From Neomoorella sulfitireducens (GTDB taxonomy: Bacteria > Bacillota > DSM-521 > Neomoorellales > Neomoorellaceae): DNA of 64,000 bases. The notes under the pieces were generated by a model. It had not been told where the DNA came from. It did no database searches and saw only the letters and a program-made list of their open reading frames with translations. The stretch covers positions 62,001-126,000 of the forward strand of contig NZ_JANRHG010000005.1 in assembly GCF_024733845.1 (NCBI RefSeq), given 5' to 3'. The position numbers and the translations under genes are program-made. Positions within the stretch are counted from its first letter, which is position 1; every line of letters begins with the position of its first letter. This document shows, piece by piece, positions 8,610-18,601 of this stretch.

Positions 8610-11066
8610 CTAATCCATAACGGCAATTACCAGGGCCTGTTCCTGGTCGTGAATGACGTACAGGCTGTCGCCGGGAACCAAATCTTCCAGGGCGGCCGTG
8701 GACCTCCCTTTCACCACCAGGGCTTTCCGGGCGTCCAATTTTAAGGGCTCATCCCGGTCCTGCCAGCGGCCGTATCCCGCACTCCAGTCGCGGGCAGCGG
8801 TCAAGGTCAAAGTCCCGGCGCCGCGGTCGACTGCCTGCAGGCGGCCCAGGCTGGTCATGGCGGGTCCCACGTCGCTCCGGGGCAGGACCAGGAGGCCCCG
8901 GGCCACATCTCCCCGCACCAGGACATAGGCCCTGTAACCTTCATAATCGCCGGTAAAACGGCTGTAGGTAAAATCGCTCCTGCTCATCGAGCCGCTGCTG
9001 CCCATGATGACTGGCTCCCAGTCCAGCTCGAACTCCTGGCTTTCGCCGGCTTCTTCCCAGTCGAAGGGCCGGCCGGCCGCAGCGCCCATCTCCTCCACGT
9101 CTTCCAGGGTAAAACCTTCCCTGGTAACCGCTTCTATCTCCCCGCGGTAGAGGCGCCAGGAGGAGGGCAACACGTCTTCGCTGAAGACCAGCAGGGCCTG
9201 CCCGGCGCCGGGACCCGCTGCCGCCACCACAAACACGTAGTCGCCGGCATTAAGGTCTGCCACCCCTACCAGGCGGCCGTTTTTAACGAATACGCTTTCC
9301 CCGGTAAAAACGATGGGATCGCCGTAGCCTTCTAAAAGCATCTCGCCGCTGCCCAGGTAAAGGGCATGGAGGGTGCCCTCCAGGAGCCTCATGGAAGCGC
9401 CCGCCTTTACCACCGCCTCGCCGGTTTCGCCCCTGGCGCTTCCTCCCAGGATCACGAGCACTTCCCCGGCAAAACTGTTGCCGGACGGCAAGAGGCCACC
9501 GCCGGTCCCATTTAAGGAAGCAGCCGCTTCCCTGGTCAGCCCCAGGGTCTTTAAGGCGTCGCCGGCCAGCCAGGTGCCGTAGAAAAACTCGCCGGTATTG
9601 CGAAGAACAACCTTGCCGTCAAAAGGATTCACGCGGTCAAGCTTTCCCCTTACGATCTTTCCCACGCGGGAGGAGCTACCGCTTACCTGGACCGCCAGCG
9701 CCTCCCCCCTGCCGTCGACCTGCACCTTTACCTGGTCGCCGCGCTTCAAGTCGGCGGGCAGCAAAACACTGCCGGAACGGCTGATGGTCGCGGCAGCCGC
9801 CAGCGCGACGCTTCTTTCGTTCCCTGCCGTATCGACAATAATAAGCTCGGCTTCGTTTATCTCCCTCAGGTAGCCGGTTATTACCCGGGAGTCACCCTGG
9901 CTGTAGGCCGGGGTGGCCGCGGTACCGGCAGCGACTATGCGGGTGACGGTGCCGCCCTGGACCGTCAGGGTGACTGGCTGTCCCGGCAGGAGCGATCCGA
10001 CGTTCCCGCTGCCCTCGACCGCCACATGGGGGCTGACGGCGTAGCGGTACTGCCGCCCCACGGCGTCCACCAGGAGCAACTCCTTTTCCCCGGCGGCCAG
10101 GACCGTGCCGCTAACAGGCTGCGATGAGGAAACGGTCTCCGCCAGCAGGACGTTATCTCCCTGGAGGAACAGCCGTACCGTATCGCCAACGGCCAGTTCC
10201 CGCCCCAGGGTCAGGCGCCCGTTTTTATACAGTATAAAATCTGCGGTGGAGTTCCCGCGGGCGTCTTTTTTGATCTCCAGGTTGATGACGGGACCGGCGA
10301 AAGTTGCCACCCGCAGGGTAACCACCTGTTCCCCGCTCCCCGCCCAGGTCTCCACCCGGTCCAGCACCTGGCCTTCAACCCGGGCGGCGCCCCGCAGGGA
10401 AGCGAACTGGCCGTCGAGGCGGTCCAGGAGGGCCGCCATCTCAGCCCGGGTAAGGGACTTGCGGGGGGCAAAGGTCCCCGCCCCCACCCCGGCCATCAGG
10501 TCCCTCTGGAGGACGGCTTCCACCACGGGCGCCAGATCGGCGTCGACCTCACCGCCGTCTTTAAAGGCGTTCAGGTATGGATACAGCCCGGTGTTTACCG
10601 GGGTAAGGCCCAGGGCTTTGCCCACCCAGGCCGCCACCTCCTGACGCGCGGCCGGCTGCTGCCATTCCTCGGCCGTGTAGGCCTTCTCCCGGTCCGTCAA
10701 AAGGTTCCAGGCCGCGGCCGGCAGGGCGACGGCACCCTGGTTCCCCCCTGCGATGGCCGTGCCGTCCCAACCCGCCGCCCGGCCCAGCAGCGTCAGGGCC
10801 TCAAAGCGGGTCACCGCCGTCCCGGGGTCAAAGAGCCCGCCGCCGCGGCCGCGGACGACCCCTAAAGCCGCCAGGCGTAAGATTGGTAAAAAGGCCCAGT
10901 GGCCTCTTGTATCGGCAAAGCTCACTCCCGCCAGCCGTTTATCCGGGTAGTCCAGGCCGCGGAAGGCCTGGCCGGTGACCAGTTCGGCCGCGCCTGCCGC
11001 CGGAACGGCAGTGAAAAACGTCAAGAAACACAGGACCGCCGCGAGGCGCTTGCGAAAAGCCATCAC
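8610..11066 (-). CDS. Large secreted protein with N-terminal SLH domains
   Basis: This 818-residue protein has a signal peptide (RKRLAAVLCFLTFFTAVPAAGA), two clear SLH motifs and a degenerate middle one within residues 30-215 (FADTRGHWAFLPIL; VTRFEALTLLGR; LTRAEMAALLDRL). A roughly 600-residue beta-rich region made of repeated short segments follows (patterns such as VEGQVL..V, ITGYLREINEAELIIVDTAG). It is probably an S-layer-associated surface protein bound through wall polymer. It begins on the heels of the TIG protein stop (GGGGGGGTAAGTGATG), so it is translationally linked to it. The ligand is unknown. Confidence 0.85.
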   Translation of the reverse strand: MMAFRKRLAAVLCFLTFFTAVPAAGAAELVTGQAFRGLDYPDKRLAGVSFADTRGHWAFLPILRLAALGVVRGRGGGLFDPGTAVTRFEALTLLGRAAGWDGTAIAGGNQGAVALPAAAWNLLTDREKAYTAEEWQQPAARQEVAAWVGKALGLTPVNTGLYPYLNAFKDGGEVDADLAPVVEAVLQRDLMAGVGAGTFAPRKSLTRAEMAALLDRLDGQFASLRGAARVEGQVLDRVETWAGSGEQVVTLRVATFAGPVINLEIKKDARGNSTADFILYKNGRLTLGRELAVGDTVRLFLQGDNVLLAETVSSSQPVSGTVLAAGEKELLLVDAVGRQYRYAVSPHVAVEGSGNVGSLLPGQPVTLTVQGGTVTRIVAAGTAATPAYSQGDSRVITGYLREINEAELIIVDTAGNERSVALAAAATISRSGSVLLPADLKRGDQVKVQVDGRGEALAVQVSGSSSRVGKIVRGKLDRVNPFDGKVVLRNTGEFFYGTWLAGDALKTLGLTREAAASLNGTGGGLLPSGNSFAGEVLVILGGSARGETGEAVVKAGASMRLLEGTLHALYLGSGEMLLEGYGDPIVFTGESVFVKNGRLVGVADLNAGDYVFVVAAAGPGAGQALLVFSEDVLPSSWRLYRGEIEAVTREGFTLEDVEEMGAAAGRPFDWEEAGESQEFELDWEPVIMGSSGSMSRSDFTYSRFTGDYEGYRAYVLVRGDVARGLLVLPRSDVGPAMTSLGRLQAVDRGAGTLTLTAARDWSAGYGRWQDRDEPLKLDARKALVVKGRSTAALEDLVPGDSLYVIHDQEQALVIAVMD

Positions 11067-14000
11067 TTACCCCCCCATGTCAACCATGGCGTATTTCCCA
11101 ACTAAAAGCAGCCGGGCCACCCGCGGCGCGTAGAGGTTGTTGACAGGCTGCCAGCCGGCGTTAATGGGTGTGCTGGAATACATGACGGGGCCGGCGGCCG
11201 TCGCCGGGAGGGCGGTAAAGGAGAGAAGGTATCCCCCCGGGAAATAGAGCAGGGGATAAAAGTGCCGCCCGGCGCGCCCCTGGACTTTTACGCTCCAGAC
11301 CCGGGAGACTACCCGCGCGCCCGCAGGCAGGCCTTTTAAGATGGCTTCCGCTTCTCCCTGGCCCTTGTCCTCGATGATTATTTCCACCCAGGCGTCCTGT
11401 TCGCCTGCGCCTGCCAGGGTGCTCCGGTAGACCTCGTTCAAGGTCGCGGCTGGTACGGCCAGGTTGATCTCGCCGGTGCTGATGCTTAAACTGCCTCTGG
11501 CCGCCCTGGCCGCCCCGGCAGCCACCCTTACGGTGAAAGTAAAGCCCTGACTGCCGCCGTATGCAGAGAGGTCCAGCTTGTAATCGCCGGCCAAAAGCGC
11601 GGCGTCTTTTAGAACGGCTTCCACGGTATTGCGGCCGGTAGTAACCCTGGCCCTGTCCACCCCGCTGCCAGTTTCTTCTTCGTCATCGTCTTCTTCGGCC
11701 TCGGCGTACTCTTCACCGGTAAAAGAGGAATACCCGAACTCGTTGACCGCCCTGACCTGGAAGAAATAGCCTGCTTCCCCAGGCAGGGGATCGCTGTAAA
11801 AGGTCGTATCGCCGGTGCGGGCTAAAAATTTATAGGTGCCGCCCGGTGTTTTCGCCGACCAGATTTCATAGTAATTGGCAAATTCCGCCTCGTGCCATGT
11901 TAGTTTTATGGTTTTGCCGTCATTTATTACCCTGGCCCTGAATCCCGCGGGCGTTTCCGGCACTCCCCTGGGTTTCAAGTAGCGGAAGCCCTGGGCCAGG
12001 GCACTCCAGCCGCCGTCGGGGTTGATCACCCGTACCTCCTGCCAGCCGGCGCTCCCGGCCGGTGTGGTGGCGGTGATCAGGGTGTCGCTCACCCTTTCGA
12101 TATTCAGGGCCTCGGTGCCGCCGATGCGGACGGTGACCCCTTTGGCGAACTTCTTGCCGCTGATTTGGATGCTCGTGCCACCGGTGGCCGGCCCCTCACC
12201 GGGAGTGACGGCCTCGATGACCGGCGCTTCCACGTAATAATAAGTGAAGCCTTTGGCCAGGGTAAAGGTCCCTTCATCCGGGTTGACCACCGTCACGTCG
12301 GCCGCTCCCACGGTCCCGGCCGGGGTCACGGCCGTGATGGTCTTGTAGTCCACCCGCTTGACGTCCTCGGCCGGCGCCCCGCCGATATACAGCTTTAACC
12401 CTTCGCGGAAGTCCAGGCCGGCGACGGTAATGGCCGTGCCACCCAGGTGGGGTCCCCGGCCGGGCTCCACCTTATTTATCACCGGCTGGCTCTCCGGCAC
12501 CTTGTAGGTATAGGCCGCCGCCAGGGTGGCGGTGCCGCCGTCGTAGTTGGTCACGGTGACGTCCTTTACCCCTTCGCTATGGGGCGGCATCTTCACCCGC
12601 AGGGTCTGCCCGTCAACGAGCTTCACCTCCAGGGCCGGCAGGCCGCCGATAAAAACTTCAGGATCATCGCGGAAGTCCTCGCCGGTGATGGTAACCCAGT
12701 TGCCGCCCAGGGTACTACCGCTGGATGGTTCAATGCCGGTAATGACCGGCCGGCTGTCGGGAACCACATAGGTGAAGGCCTTCGCGCTTACCGCCTCGGC
12801 CCCGTGGCCGTTGACGACCCTGACGTCTACCGCGCCCAGCCTTCCCTGGGCCGCGGGCGGCAGGGTGAGCTCGATCATACTGCCGCCTTCAATTACCACG
12901 GCATCTGTTGCCGCTACCGTGCCGAAATAGACCTGCACCGGCGCAATAAAGTCGGCGCCGCGGATGACTACCTTGATGCCGCCTTCCCGGGGGCCGCGCT
13001 CCGGCGCCACGGCGTCGATGCGGGGCACCGAACCCTGGTAGGTGAAGGCCCGGCGCAGGGTATACGAGCCGGCGTCGGGATTGACCACCGTCACGTCGAC
13101 CGTCCCTGCTGCGTGGGGCGGGGTGAAGGCCGTAACGGTCTCGTAATCGACCCGCACCACGTCGCCGGCTTCCGTACCGCCAAAGTACACCTTGATGCCC
13201 TCACGGAAATCCTCACCGCTGATGGTCACAGTCGTGCCGCCCAGGACGCTGCCTGCGCGCGGGTCAATGCTCTTTACCACCGGCTCGCTGCCCGGCACAA
13301 GGTAGGTAAAGGCCCGGTAGGCCGTAGCCACGCCGCCGTCCTTGTTGACCACCGTCACGTCCACCGCGCCGGCCTCATGAACTGGGGTCACCACCTCAAT
13401 GGCATTGGCGGTGATCTTGTTGACGGTGGCGGCCACACCCCCGAAATAGACCTGCAGTTCCTCCCGGAAGTCGCTGCCGGTGATGGTCACCGGGGTGCCG
13501 CCTTTGGTGGTGCCACTGGCCGGGCTTATGCCGGTAATGGCCGGCCGGCTGTCGGGGAGCTTGTAGGTAAAGCCGTTCCGCAGCGTGGCGCTGCCCCCGT
13601 CGGGGTTGACGATGGTCACGTCAACCGGCCCGGTGAGGTAGTTTTCCCCCGCCTTCGGCCCCTCGGGGGTATGGACGTAGATGACATTACCGCCGGAAGC
13701 CACCAGGGGACTGATGATTTGGGTCCCCATCTCTTTGGGCACTATCCGGCCTTCGTTGTCTACATACAGGAAGGCTTCATTGGTCCCGATAAACACCCGC
13801 ACCCCGGGCCAGAAATAGGCACCGCTGATGCTCAAAAGGGTCCCCCCCTGGACCGGCCCCATGGAGGGGAAGACGCCGGTTATCTTCGGCGAGGTCAGGG
13901 GCTGGCGGTACTCGTAGGCGTCTTCCTTAATAAAGACGCCTGTATCGTAAACGTTGACCACCGTGATGTCGTAAAGGCCCGCCGCGTTGGCCGGGGCGCT

Positions 14001-17000
14001 CACCCGGATAAGGCTGGGGGTCACCTCAAGTACCCGGGCTTCTTCCCAGCCGAAATAGACCTTAACGTCCGGCTGGAAACCGCTGCCGCTCAAGAGGACT
14101 TCATTGCCCCCCTGGACCGGCCCGAAATTGGGTGTAACCTGGTCCACCCGGGGGGAGGTTAAGGGCTGGTAGTAAGTAAATATGCCGCCGGCTATATAGC
14201 TGCCGCCGTCGCTGCTTAAAAATGCGTCGCTATTTACAACCGCGATGTCCACTTTGGCGCCGTTATGAAAGGCGACGCCCTCCGGCCACGCCGGCAGGCG
14301 GATTTTGGCCGCCTGCGCGTCGATGACCTGGACGTCCGCCGCCGGCACCTGCCAGTAAAAGCTCCCGGAAACGGTACCGTATACCACTTCCGTGATACTG
14401 CCGAAGTACACCTGCATGCCCGGGTAAAAATCCGTGCCGCGCAGGGTGACAATGGTACCGCCCTCGACGCTGCCGCGGGCGGGCGAGACGTTCTCAAGCA
14501 CCGGGTGGCTGATATAGATAAATCCTTCCGGCAGTGTCGCCTGGCCGCCGTCGGGGTTGGTGACCACTACGTCCTGCTTGCCCGGCTGCCCGGCAGGCGT
14601 CACGGCGCGGATTTCCGCCGGGCTGACCACTTCTACCCCGGTAGCTGCCTTCCCGCCGATAGTGACGGTGGCCTTGGACTGGAACCTCTCGCCGTAGATG
14701 GTGATGGCCGTGCCGCCGGTGGTCGGCCCCGTCGCGGGATATACCCCTGTAATCTCCGGTTTGCTGGACGGTACGTAATAGGTGAAGGCCTGGGACAGGG
14801 TAGCGCTGCCGAAGCGGTTGCGCACCACCACGTCCTTGGTGCCGGCGGTGGTAATGGGCGTCAGGGCCGTGATGGTAGAACCGTCCTGGCTGACAACGAC
14901 ACTGGTGGCAGGTAAAAAGCCATCTTCCTGGGTGCCTAATTCTACCACGATGTAGATATTGTCCTGCTCGTCTTTATCCTGGTTGAAGTTAGCGCCGGTA
15001 ATGGTGATCAGGGTCTGCCTGTCAACCGGCCCCTTGTCGGGGGTCACGCTGACGATGGTCATGGCGCTGGCGACGTAGGTAAAGCCATTGGGCAAAATCG
15101 CCGTGGCGAGATCCGGGTTGATGACCGTCACATCCCGGATGCCCGTCGCCGGCGACGCCGGTGTGACGGCGGTGATCTCCGTGCTGCTGACTACCTGGAC
15201 ATTGGTGGCCGGCAGGTTGCCGATATAAACCTGGACCGTTTCCCCGGCCTGGGGCGCCCGGAAGTCGCTGCCGTAAATGCGGATCAGGGTGCCGCCCGCC
15301 AGGGGACCCCCGGCAGGCTCTACTCCAGTGATCCGCGGTTTGCTTTCCGGCACTTTATAGGTAAAACCGCCGGGCAAAATCGCTTTTTCGGTGATTAAAT
15401 TACCTTCCTGCCAGCGTTTGATTATTAAAACGACGTCCTGGGTGCCGTAGCCGGCAGGAGTAACGGCTTGATACGCTTTATTCTCCGGGTCCCATTCCAG
15501 GCTTTTTACCACGTTGCCGCCGATGGTGAGCTCAACGCTATCGACAGAGGGATCGTTCGGGTCGAGAAAATTAGCCCCGGTAACGACAACCGGGGTGTTA
15601 CCTTCCATGGAACCCCGGTTCGGCGTGATGCTGGTGATTAAAAGCACCCGTTCCGGCGCCAGGTAGGTAAAGCCATCAGCATACGAGGCCTTGCCCCCGT
15701 CGGGGTTTTCTACCGTCACGTCCACCGGCCCGGTCACCGGGCTGGGGGGGGCGACAACCAGGAGTTCGGTCGTGCTTTTTACCGTTACCTGTTCGGCATA
15801 GACGCTGCCGAACTTTACCTTTAACGGGACGTCCACGCCGGAGCGAAAGTCATTGCCTTCGATGGTGACCTCCGTGCCCCCGTCTTTACTGCCGGCGTTG
15901 GGGGTAATCCTGGTAATAACCGGGCTGCTCTTGTCCGTCACATAGGTGAAACCCTCCAGCACCGTGTAAGACTTTTCGGGGTCGGTAGTGTCGTACACCT
16001 TTACGGCCACCGTGCCGGGGGCATTTTGGGGAGTTGTTACCTTTATATATCCATCTTGCACATCTTCTACTGTGGCCGCTACCCCCCCGAAGGTGACGCC
16101 TATTTTATCTATAGCCGGGAAATTGCTCCCGGTTATAGTTACTTCCGTCCCTCCCTGGGGGCTGCCGTAATTCGGTGTAATTGCATCAACGACAGGGGTG
16201 ATAATAAACTCGAACTTTGTATAGTCAGTAACGGGGCTCGTCTGGCCGTCGGGGTTGGTGATGGTGACGTCCTGGACGCCCACAGAACCGCGCGGCGTCA
16301 CCACCACCAGCCCGGTGATGCCGTTGGCCTGCTTGATGGTTGCCGGGACGCCGCCGAAACGGACGACACCTTCCGCACTTAATTCCTGGCCCTGGATGAC
16401 AACCTCCGTGCCGCCCAGCCACGTGCCCCTGGCAGGGGAAACGCTGGTTATCTCCGGCCGGCTCAAGCGGTAGGTGAAGGTATTCGCGTCGGTCGCCGGC
16501 AAAATGCCGGTACCGCCGTCGGGGTTGACCACTTTCACCGCCACTTTCCCAGCCGTGCCCGGCGGCGTCAGGGCGGTGATGGTCTTACCGTCGGGAGATA
16601 CGGTCACTTCCGTGGCCGGGTTGCTGCCGATGTACAGGACCAGGTTGTTTTGAAAGCCGCTGCCCTTGACGGTAATTGCCTGGCCGCCGGTGGTGCTCCC
16701 GGTTCGCCCCTCTTCTCCTGTGATAACTTCAGTTACCACAGGGTCGTAGAGAAATCCGGCCAGCTTAATGTTCTCCTGGCCGTCGGGATTGACCACCCTG
16801 ACGTCCACCGCGCCGGATGAGTCGCTCGCAGGCGTCTTTGCGTAAAGCTTGCTGGAACTGCTAAAATTTACTTCTACGGCCGGTTCATCGCCAAAATAAA
16901 CTTGAGCCCCGGCGGCAAAGTAAGAGCCGTTGATGGTCACCCACGTGCCGCCGGTCATCGGCCCGTTCGCCGGGGTAATACTGGTAATCCGCGGCGCCGT

Positions 17001-17084
17001 GGCCGCCAGGGCCGTGCGGCAGGAAAAAAATATTGCTACCGCTGCCAGCAGCAATATGAGTCCGGTTTTGCGTTTAATATTCAA
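11067..17084 (-). CDS. Giant secreted protein with 18 IPT/TIG repeats, FN3 and C-terminal surface domain
   Basis: The protein has 2,005 residues, a TTG start at 17084 and a signal peptide (KRKTGLILLLAAVAIFFSCRTALA). I count 18 consecutive IPT/TIG immunoglobulin-like repeats of about 85-110 residues. Each runs from ITxVxPxxGPxxGGTxVTIxGxxF through VYFGGxxA to VVNPDGGxATLxxGFTY. One fibronectin type III domain follows at about 1645-1740, then an acidic linker (EEYAEAEEDDDEEETGSG) and a C-terminal domain of about 250 residues. There is no SLH, sortase signal or transmembrane anchor, so it may be held by the SLH proteins encoded next to it. TIG repeats usually build adhesive stalks. It sits directly behind flgL and probably shares its sigma-D promoter. 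Confidence 0.92.
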   Translation of the reverse strand: MNIKRKTGLILLLAAVAIFFSCRTALAATAPRITSITPANGPMTGGTWVTINGSYFAAGAQVYFGDEPAVEVNFSSSSKLYAKTPASDSSGAVDVRVVNPDGQENIKLAGFLYDPVVTEVITGEEGRTGSTTGGQAITVKGSGFQNNLVLYIGSNPATEVTVSPDGKTITALTPPGTAGKVAVKVVNPDGGTGILPATDANTFTYRLSRPEITSVSPARGTWLGGTEVVIQGQELSAEGVVRFGGVPATIKQANGITGLVVVTPRGSVGVQDVTITNPDGQTSPVTDYTKFEFIITPVVDAITPNYGSPQGGTEVTITGSNFPAIDKIGVTFGGVAATVEDVQDGYIKVTTPQNAPGTVAVKVYDTTDPEKSYTVLEGFTYVTDKSSPVITRITPNAGSKDGGTEVTIEGNDFRSGVDVPLKVKFGSVYAEQVTVKSTTELLVVAPPSPVTGPVDVTVENPDGGKASYADGFTYLAPERVLLITSITPNRGSMEGNTPVVVTGANFLDPNDPSVDSVELTIGGNVVKSLEWDPENKAYQAVTPAGYGTQDVVLIIKRWQEGNLITEKAILPGGFTYKVPESKPRITGVEPAGGPLAGGTLIRIYGSDFRAPQAGETVQVYIGNLPATNVQVVSSTEITAVTPASPATGIRDVTVINPDLATAILPNGFTYVASAMTIVSVTPDKGPVDRQTLITITGANFNQDKDEQDNIYIVVELGTQEDGFLPATSVVVSQDGSTITALTPITTAGTKDVVVRNRFGSATLSQAFTYYVPSSKPEITGVYPATGPTTGGTAITIYGERFQSKATVTIGGKAATGVEVVSPAEIRAVTPAGQPGKQDVVVTNPDGGQATLPEGFIYISHPVLENVSPARGSVEGGTIVTLRGTDFYPGMQVYFGSITEVVYGTVSGSFYWQVPAADVQVIDAQAAKIRLPAWPEGVAFHNGAKVDIAVVNSDAFLSSDGGSYIAGGIFTYYQPLTSPRVDQVTPNFGPVQGGNEVLLSGSGFQPDVKVYFGWEEARVLEVTPSLIRVSAPANAAGLYDITVVNVYDTGVFIKEDAYEYRQPLTSPKITGVFPSMGPVQGGTLLSISGAYFWPGVRVFIGTNEAFLYVDNEGRIVPKEMGTQIISPLVASGGNVIYVHTPEGPKAGENYLTGPVDVTIVNPDGGSATLRNGFTYKLPDSRPAITGISPASGTTKGGTPVTITGSDFREELQVYFGGVAATVNKITANAIEVVTPVHEAGAVDVTVVNKDGGVATAYRAFTYLVPGSEPVVKSIDPRAGSVLGGTTVTISGEDFREGIKVYFGGTEAGDVVRVDYETVTAFTPPHAAGTVDVTVVNPDAGSYTLRRAFTYQGSVPRIDAVAPERGPREGGIKVVIRGADFIAPVQVYFGTVAATDAVVIEGGSMIELTLPPAAQGRLGAVDVRVVNGHGAEAVSAKAFTYVVPDSRPVITGIEPSSGSTLGGNWVTITGEDFRDDPEVFIGGLPALEVKLVDGQTLRVKMPPHSEGVKDVTVTNYDGGTATLAAAYTYKVPESQPVINKVEPGRGPHLGGTAITVAGLDFREGLKLYIGGAPAEDVKRVDYKTITAVTPAGTVGAADVTVVNPDEGTFTLAKGFTYYYVEAPVIEAVTPGEGPATGGTSIQISGKKFAKGVTVRIGGTEALNIERVSDTLITATTPAGSAGWQEVRVINPDGGWSALAQGFRYLKPRGVPETPAGFRARVINDGKTIKLTWHEAEFANYYEIWSAKTPGGTYKFLARTGDTTFYSDPLPGEAGYFFQVRAVNEFGYSSFTGEEYAEAEEDDDEEETGSGVDRARVTTGRNTVEAVLKDAALLAGDYKLDLSAYGGSQGFTFTVRVAAGAARAARGSLSISTGEINLAVPAATLNEVYRSTLAGAGEQDAWVEIIIEDKGQGEAEAILKGLPAGARVVSRVWSVKVQGRAGRHFYPLLYFPGGYLLSFTALPATAAGPVMYSSTPINAGWQPVNNLYAPRVARLLLVGKYAMVDMGG

Positions 17085-17137
17085 CCCCGGTTCCCCTTCC
17101 CTTTATACCCGGTTGAAAAAGAGGGTTAAGGGCAGTA

Positions 17138-18067
17138 TCAGCGCAGGTAGTCGATCAAGCTCGGCTGCAGGACCATGGCCCCTGTAGCCAGGGAAGCCCG
17201 GTAGACGTTTTCCCGGTTTTTATAATTCATTACCGTTTCGGCCAGATCCACGTCTTCCAGCTTAGACATGGTGGAGGTAAGGCCGATCTGGGTATCGTCC
17301 AGGCGGGACATGGCCATCTCCAGGCGGTTGCTCTTGGCGCCCATGGTGGCGCGGATGTTCAGGATGTGGTCGATGGCCTGGTCGAACTTGCCCAGGGTAT
17401 TGGAGACGGCGGTATTATTACCATTATTAAGGGCGTCACGCAACTCGGTTAATAAGTCAAAAATGGAACTTGTTACGCCGGCGTTATCCTTAATAGCATT
17501 TTTAAATATTTTTTCGCCGTCTTCATTAACGGCAACAACCACTTCCGGGGCCATTTCCCAATTTAAACGCCCTGAATTGCCTTCATACCTTACAGGATAG
17601 TCCGGACTGGTGGTATCACTGACCTTTACAAACGGGGTGGCCGTGGTATAAGTACCACCAAACACGTAGCGGCCGCCGTAAGAAGTGTTGGCGACCTGCA
17701 CCATCTCGTCGAGGAGTTGATCTACTTCCTGTCCCAAAGCCCGCATGGATTCCTCGGGCATGGTCCCGTTAGAACCGTAAACCGCCAGCTCCCTGGCGCG
17801 CTGGAGCACGTCGGTAGCCATGCCCAGGGCCCTTTCCGAGGCGTCGAGCCAGCCCCTGGCGTCTTCCATGTTCTTTTTATACTGGTCATTGGCGGCAATA
17901 GAAGTCTTAAAGGCCAGGACCCTGGCGACGACGATGGGGTCGTCGGAAGGACGGTTGACCCTCTTGCCGGTGGACATCTGCTCCTGGGTGCGGTACATAT
18001 TATCCAGGTTGCGGTTGATATTGCGGACCACGTTCTGCCCGAGCATGCGGTTGGTGATGCGCACCAT
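17138..18067 (-). CDS. flgL: FlgL, flagellar hook-associated protein 3
   Basis: This 309-residue protein forms the second junction ring between FlgK and the filament. The N-terminal flagellin-like helix (RITNRMLGQNVVRNINRNLDNMYRTQEQMSTGKRVNRPSDDP) and the C-terminal helix (LEDVDLAETVMNYKNRENVYRASLATGAMVLQPSLIDYL) are diagnostic. The start ATG codon at 18067 lies 34 bases from a sigma-D -10 box. It is followed after 53 bp by the TIG protein gene, not by fliW as in most Firmicutes. Confidence 0.96.
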   Translation of the reverse strand: MVRITNRMLGQNVVRNINRNLDNMYRTQEQMSTGKRVNRPSDDPIVVARVLAFKTSIAANDQYKKNMEDARGWLDASERALGMATDVLQRARELAVYGSNGTMPEESMRALGQEVDQLLDEMVQVANTSYGGRYVFGGTYTTATPFVKVSDTTSPDYPVRYEGNSGRLNWEMAPEVVVAVNEDGEKIFKNAIKDNAGVTSSIFDLLTELRDALNNGNNTAVSNTLGKFDQAIDHILNIRATMGAKSNRLEMAMSRLDDTQIGLTSTMSKLEDVDLAETVMNYKNRENVYRASLATGAMVLQPSLIDYLR

Positions 18068-18100
18068 TATTCACCCCGTAAATATCAGCCTCATACCAAT

Positions 18101-18127
18101 ATATCGGCAGCCACGGGGCGAACTTTA
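18101..18127 (-). promoter_or_regulatory. Sigma-D (sigma-28) promoter of flgL
   Basis: On the minus strand TAAA is followed after exactly 15 bases by GCCGATAT, matching the Bacillus sigma-D consensus (TAAA-N15-GCCGATAT) without mismatch. It lies immediately upstream of flgL. With no terminator seen between flgL and the next genes, it probably drives flgL, the TIG protein and the SLH proteins together. Confidence 0.9.
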
Positions 18128-18174
18128 CCGCGCGTGTAACTATATAGACTTCCCCCGGTAAATAGAACATCAAC

Positions 18175-18601
18175 TTAAGCCACTTTTATCCGGTTATCAT
18201 AGTTTTTCTCGAATTCTTCCGGTGTCTCATACCCAAGGGCCGAATGTAACCTGAGACGGTTATAAAAAACCTCGATATACTCCGAAGATTTCCAGTTTCG
18301 CTTCTGCCCGGGTTTTAAAACGGCGATGGTATACGAGTTCTGTCTTCAGTGTCTTGAAGAAGCTTTCCATAGGACAATTGTCCCAACAATCTCCTTTGCG
18401 GCTCATGGAACAGATAAAACCATATTGCTGGAGCAGTTGCTGATAATCGTAACTCGCATACTGGCTACCTCTGTCGGAGTGGATGACCAGCCCCCGGCCG
18501 GGACGGCGGTTGGTGATGGCCATCTGCAGGGCCTCAATGACCAGTTCCCGGGTCAGATATTTCTGCATCGAATAACCTGTAATCCTTTTAGAATAGAGGT
18601 C
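18175..18601 (-). pseudogene. IS3-family transposase (OrfB) 3' remnant, frameshifted
   Basis: The strand reads as the C-terminal half of an rve-type integrase: DLYSKRITGYSM, HSDRGSQYAS (second catalytic Asp), [19 protein letters not shown] (catalytic Glu). After KLEIF the frame is lost. The true ending ([25 protein letters not shown]) continues in another frame to a stop at 18175. The N-terminal half and the upstream orfA are missing. The 5' end is joined in frame to a PIN-domain gene. Confidence 0.88.

Noticed and set aside
12447-14162. 571-codon open frame on the plus strand inside the TIG gene
   Set aside because: It is the antisense shadow of a GC-rich repeat protein; it has no ribosome site or family motif, and the opposite strand has 18 clear domains.
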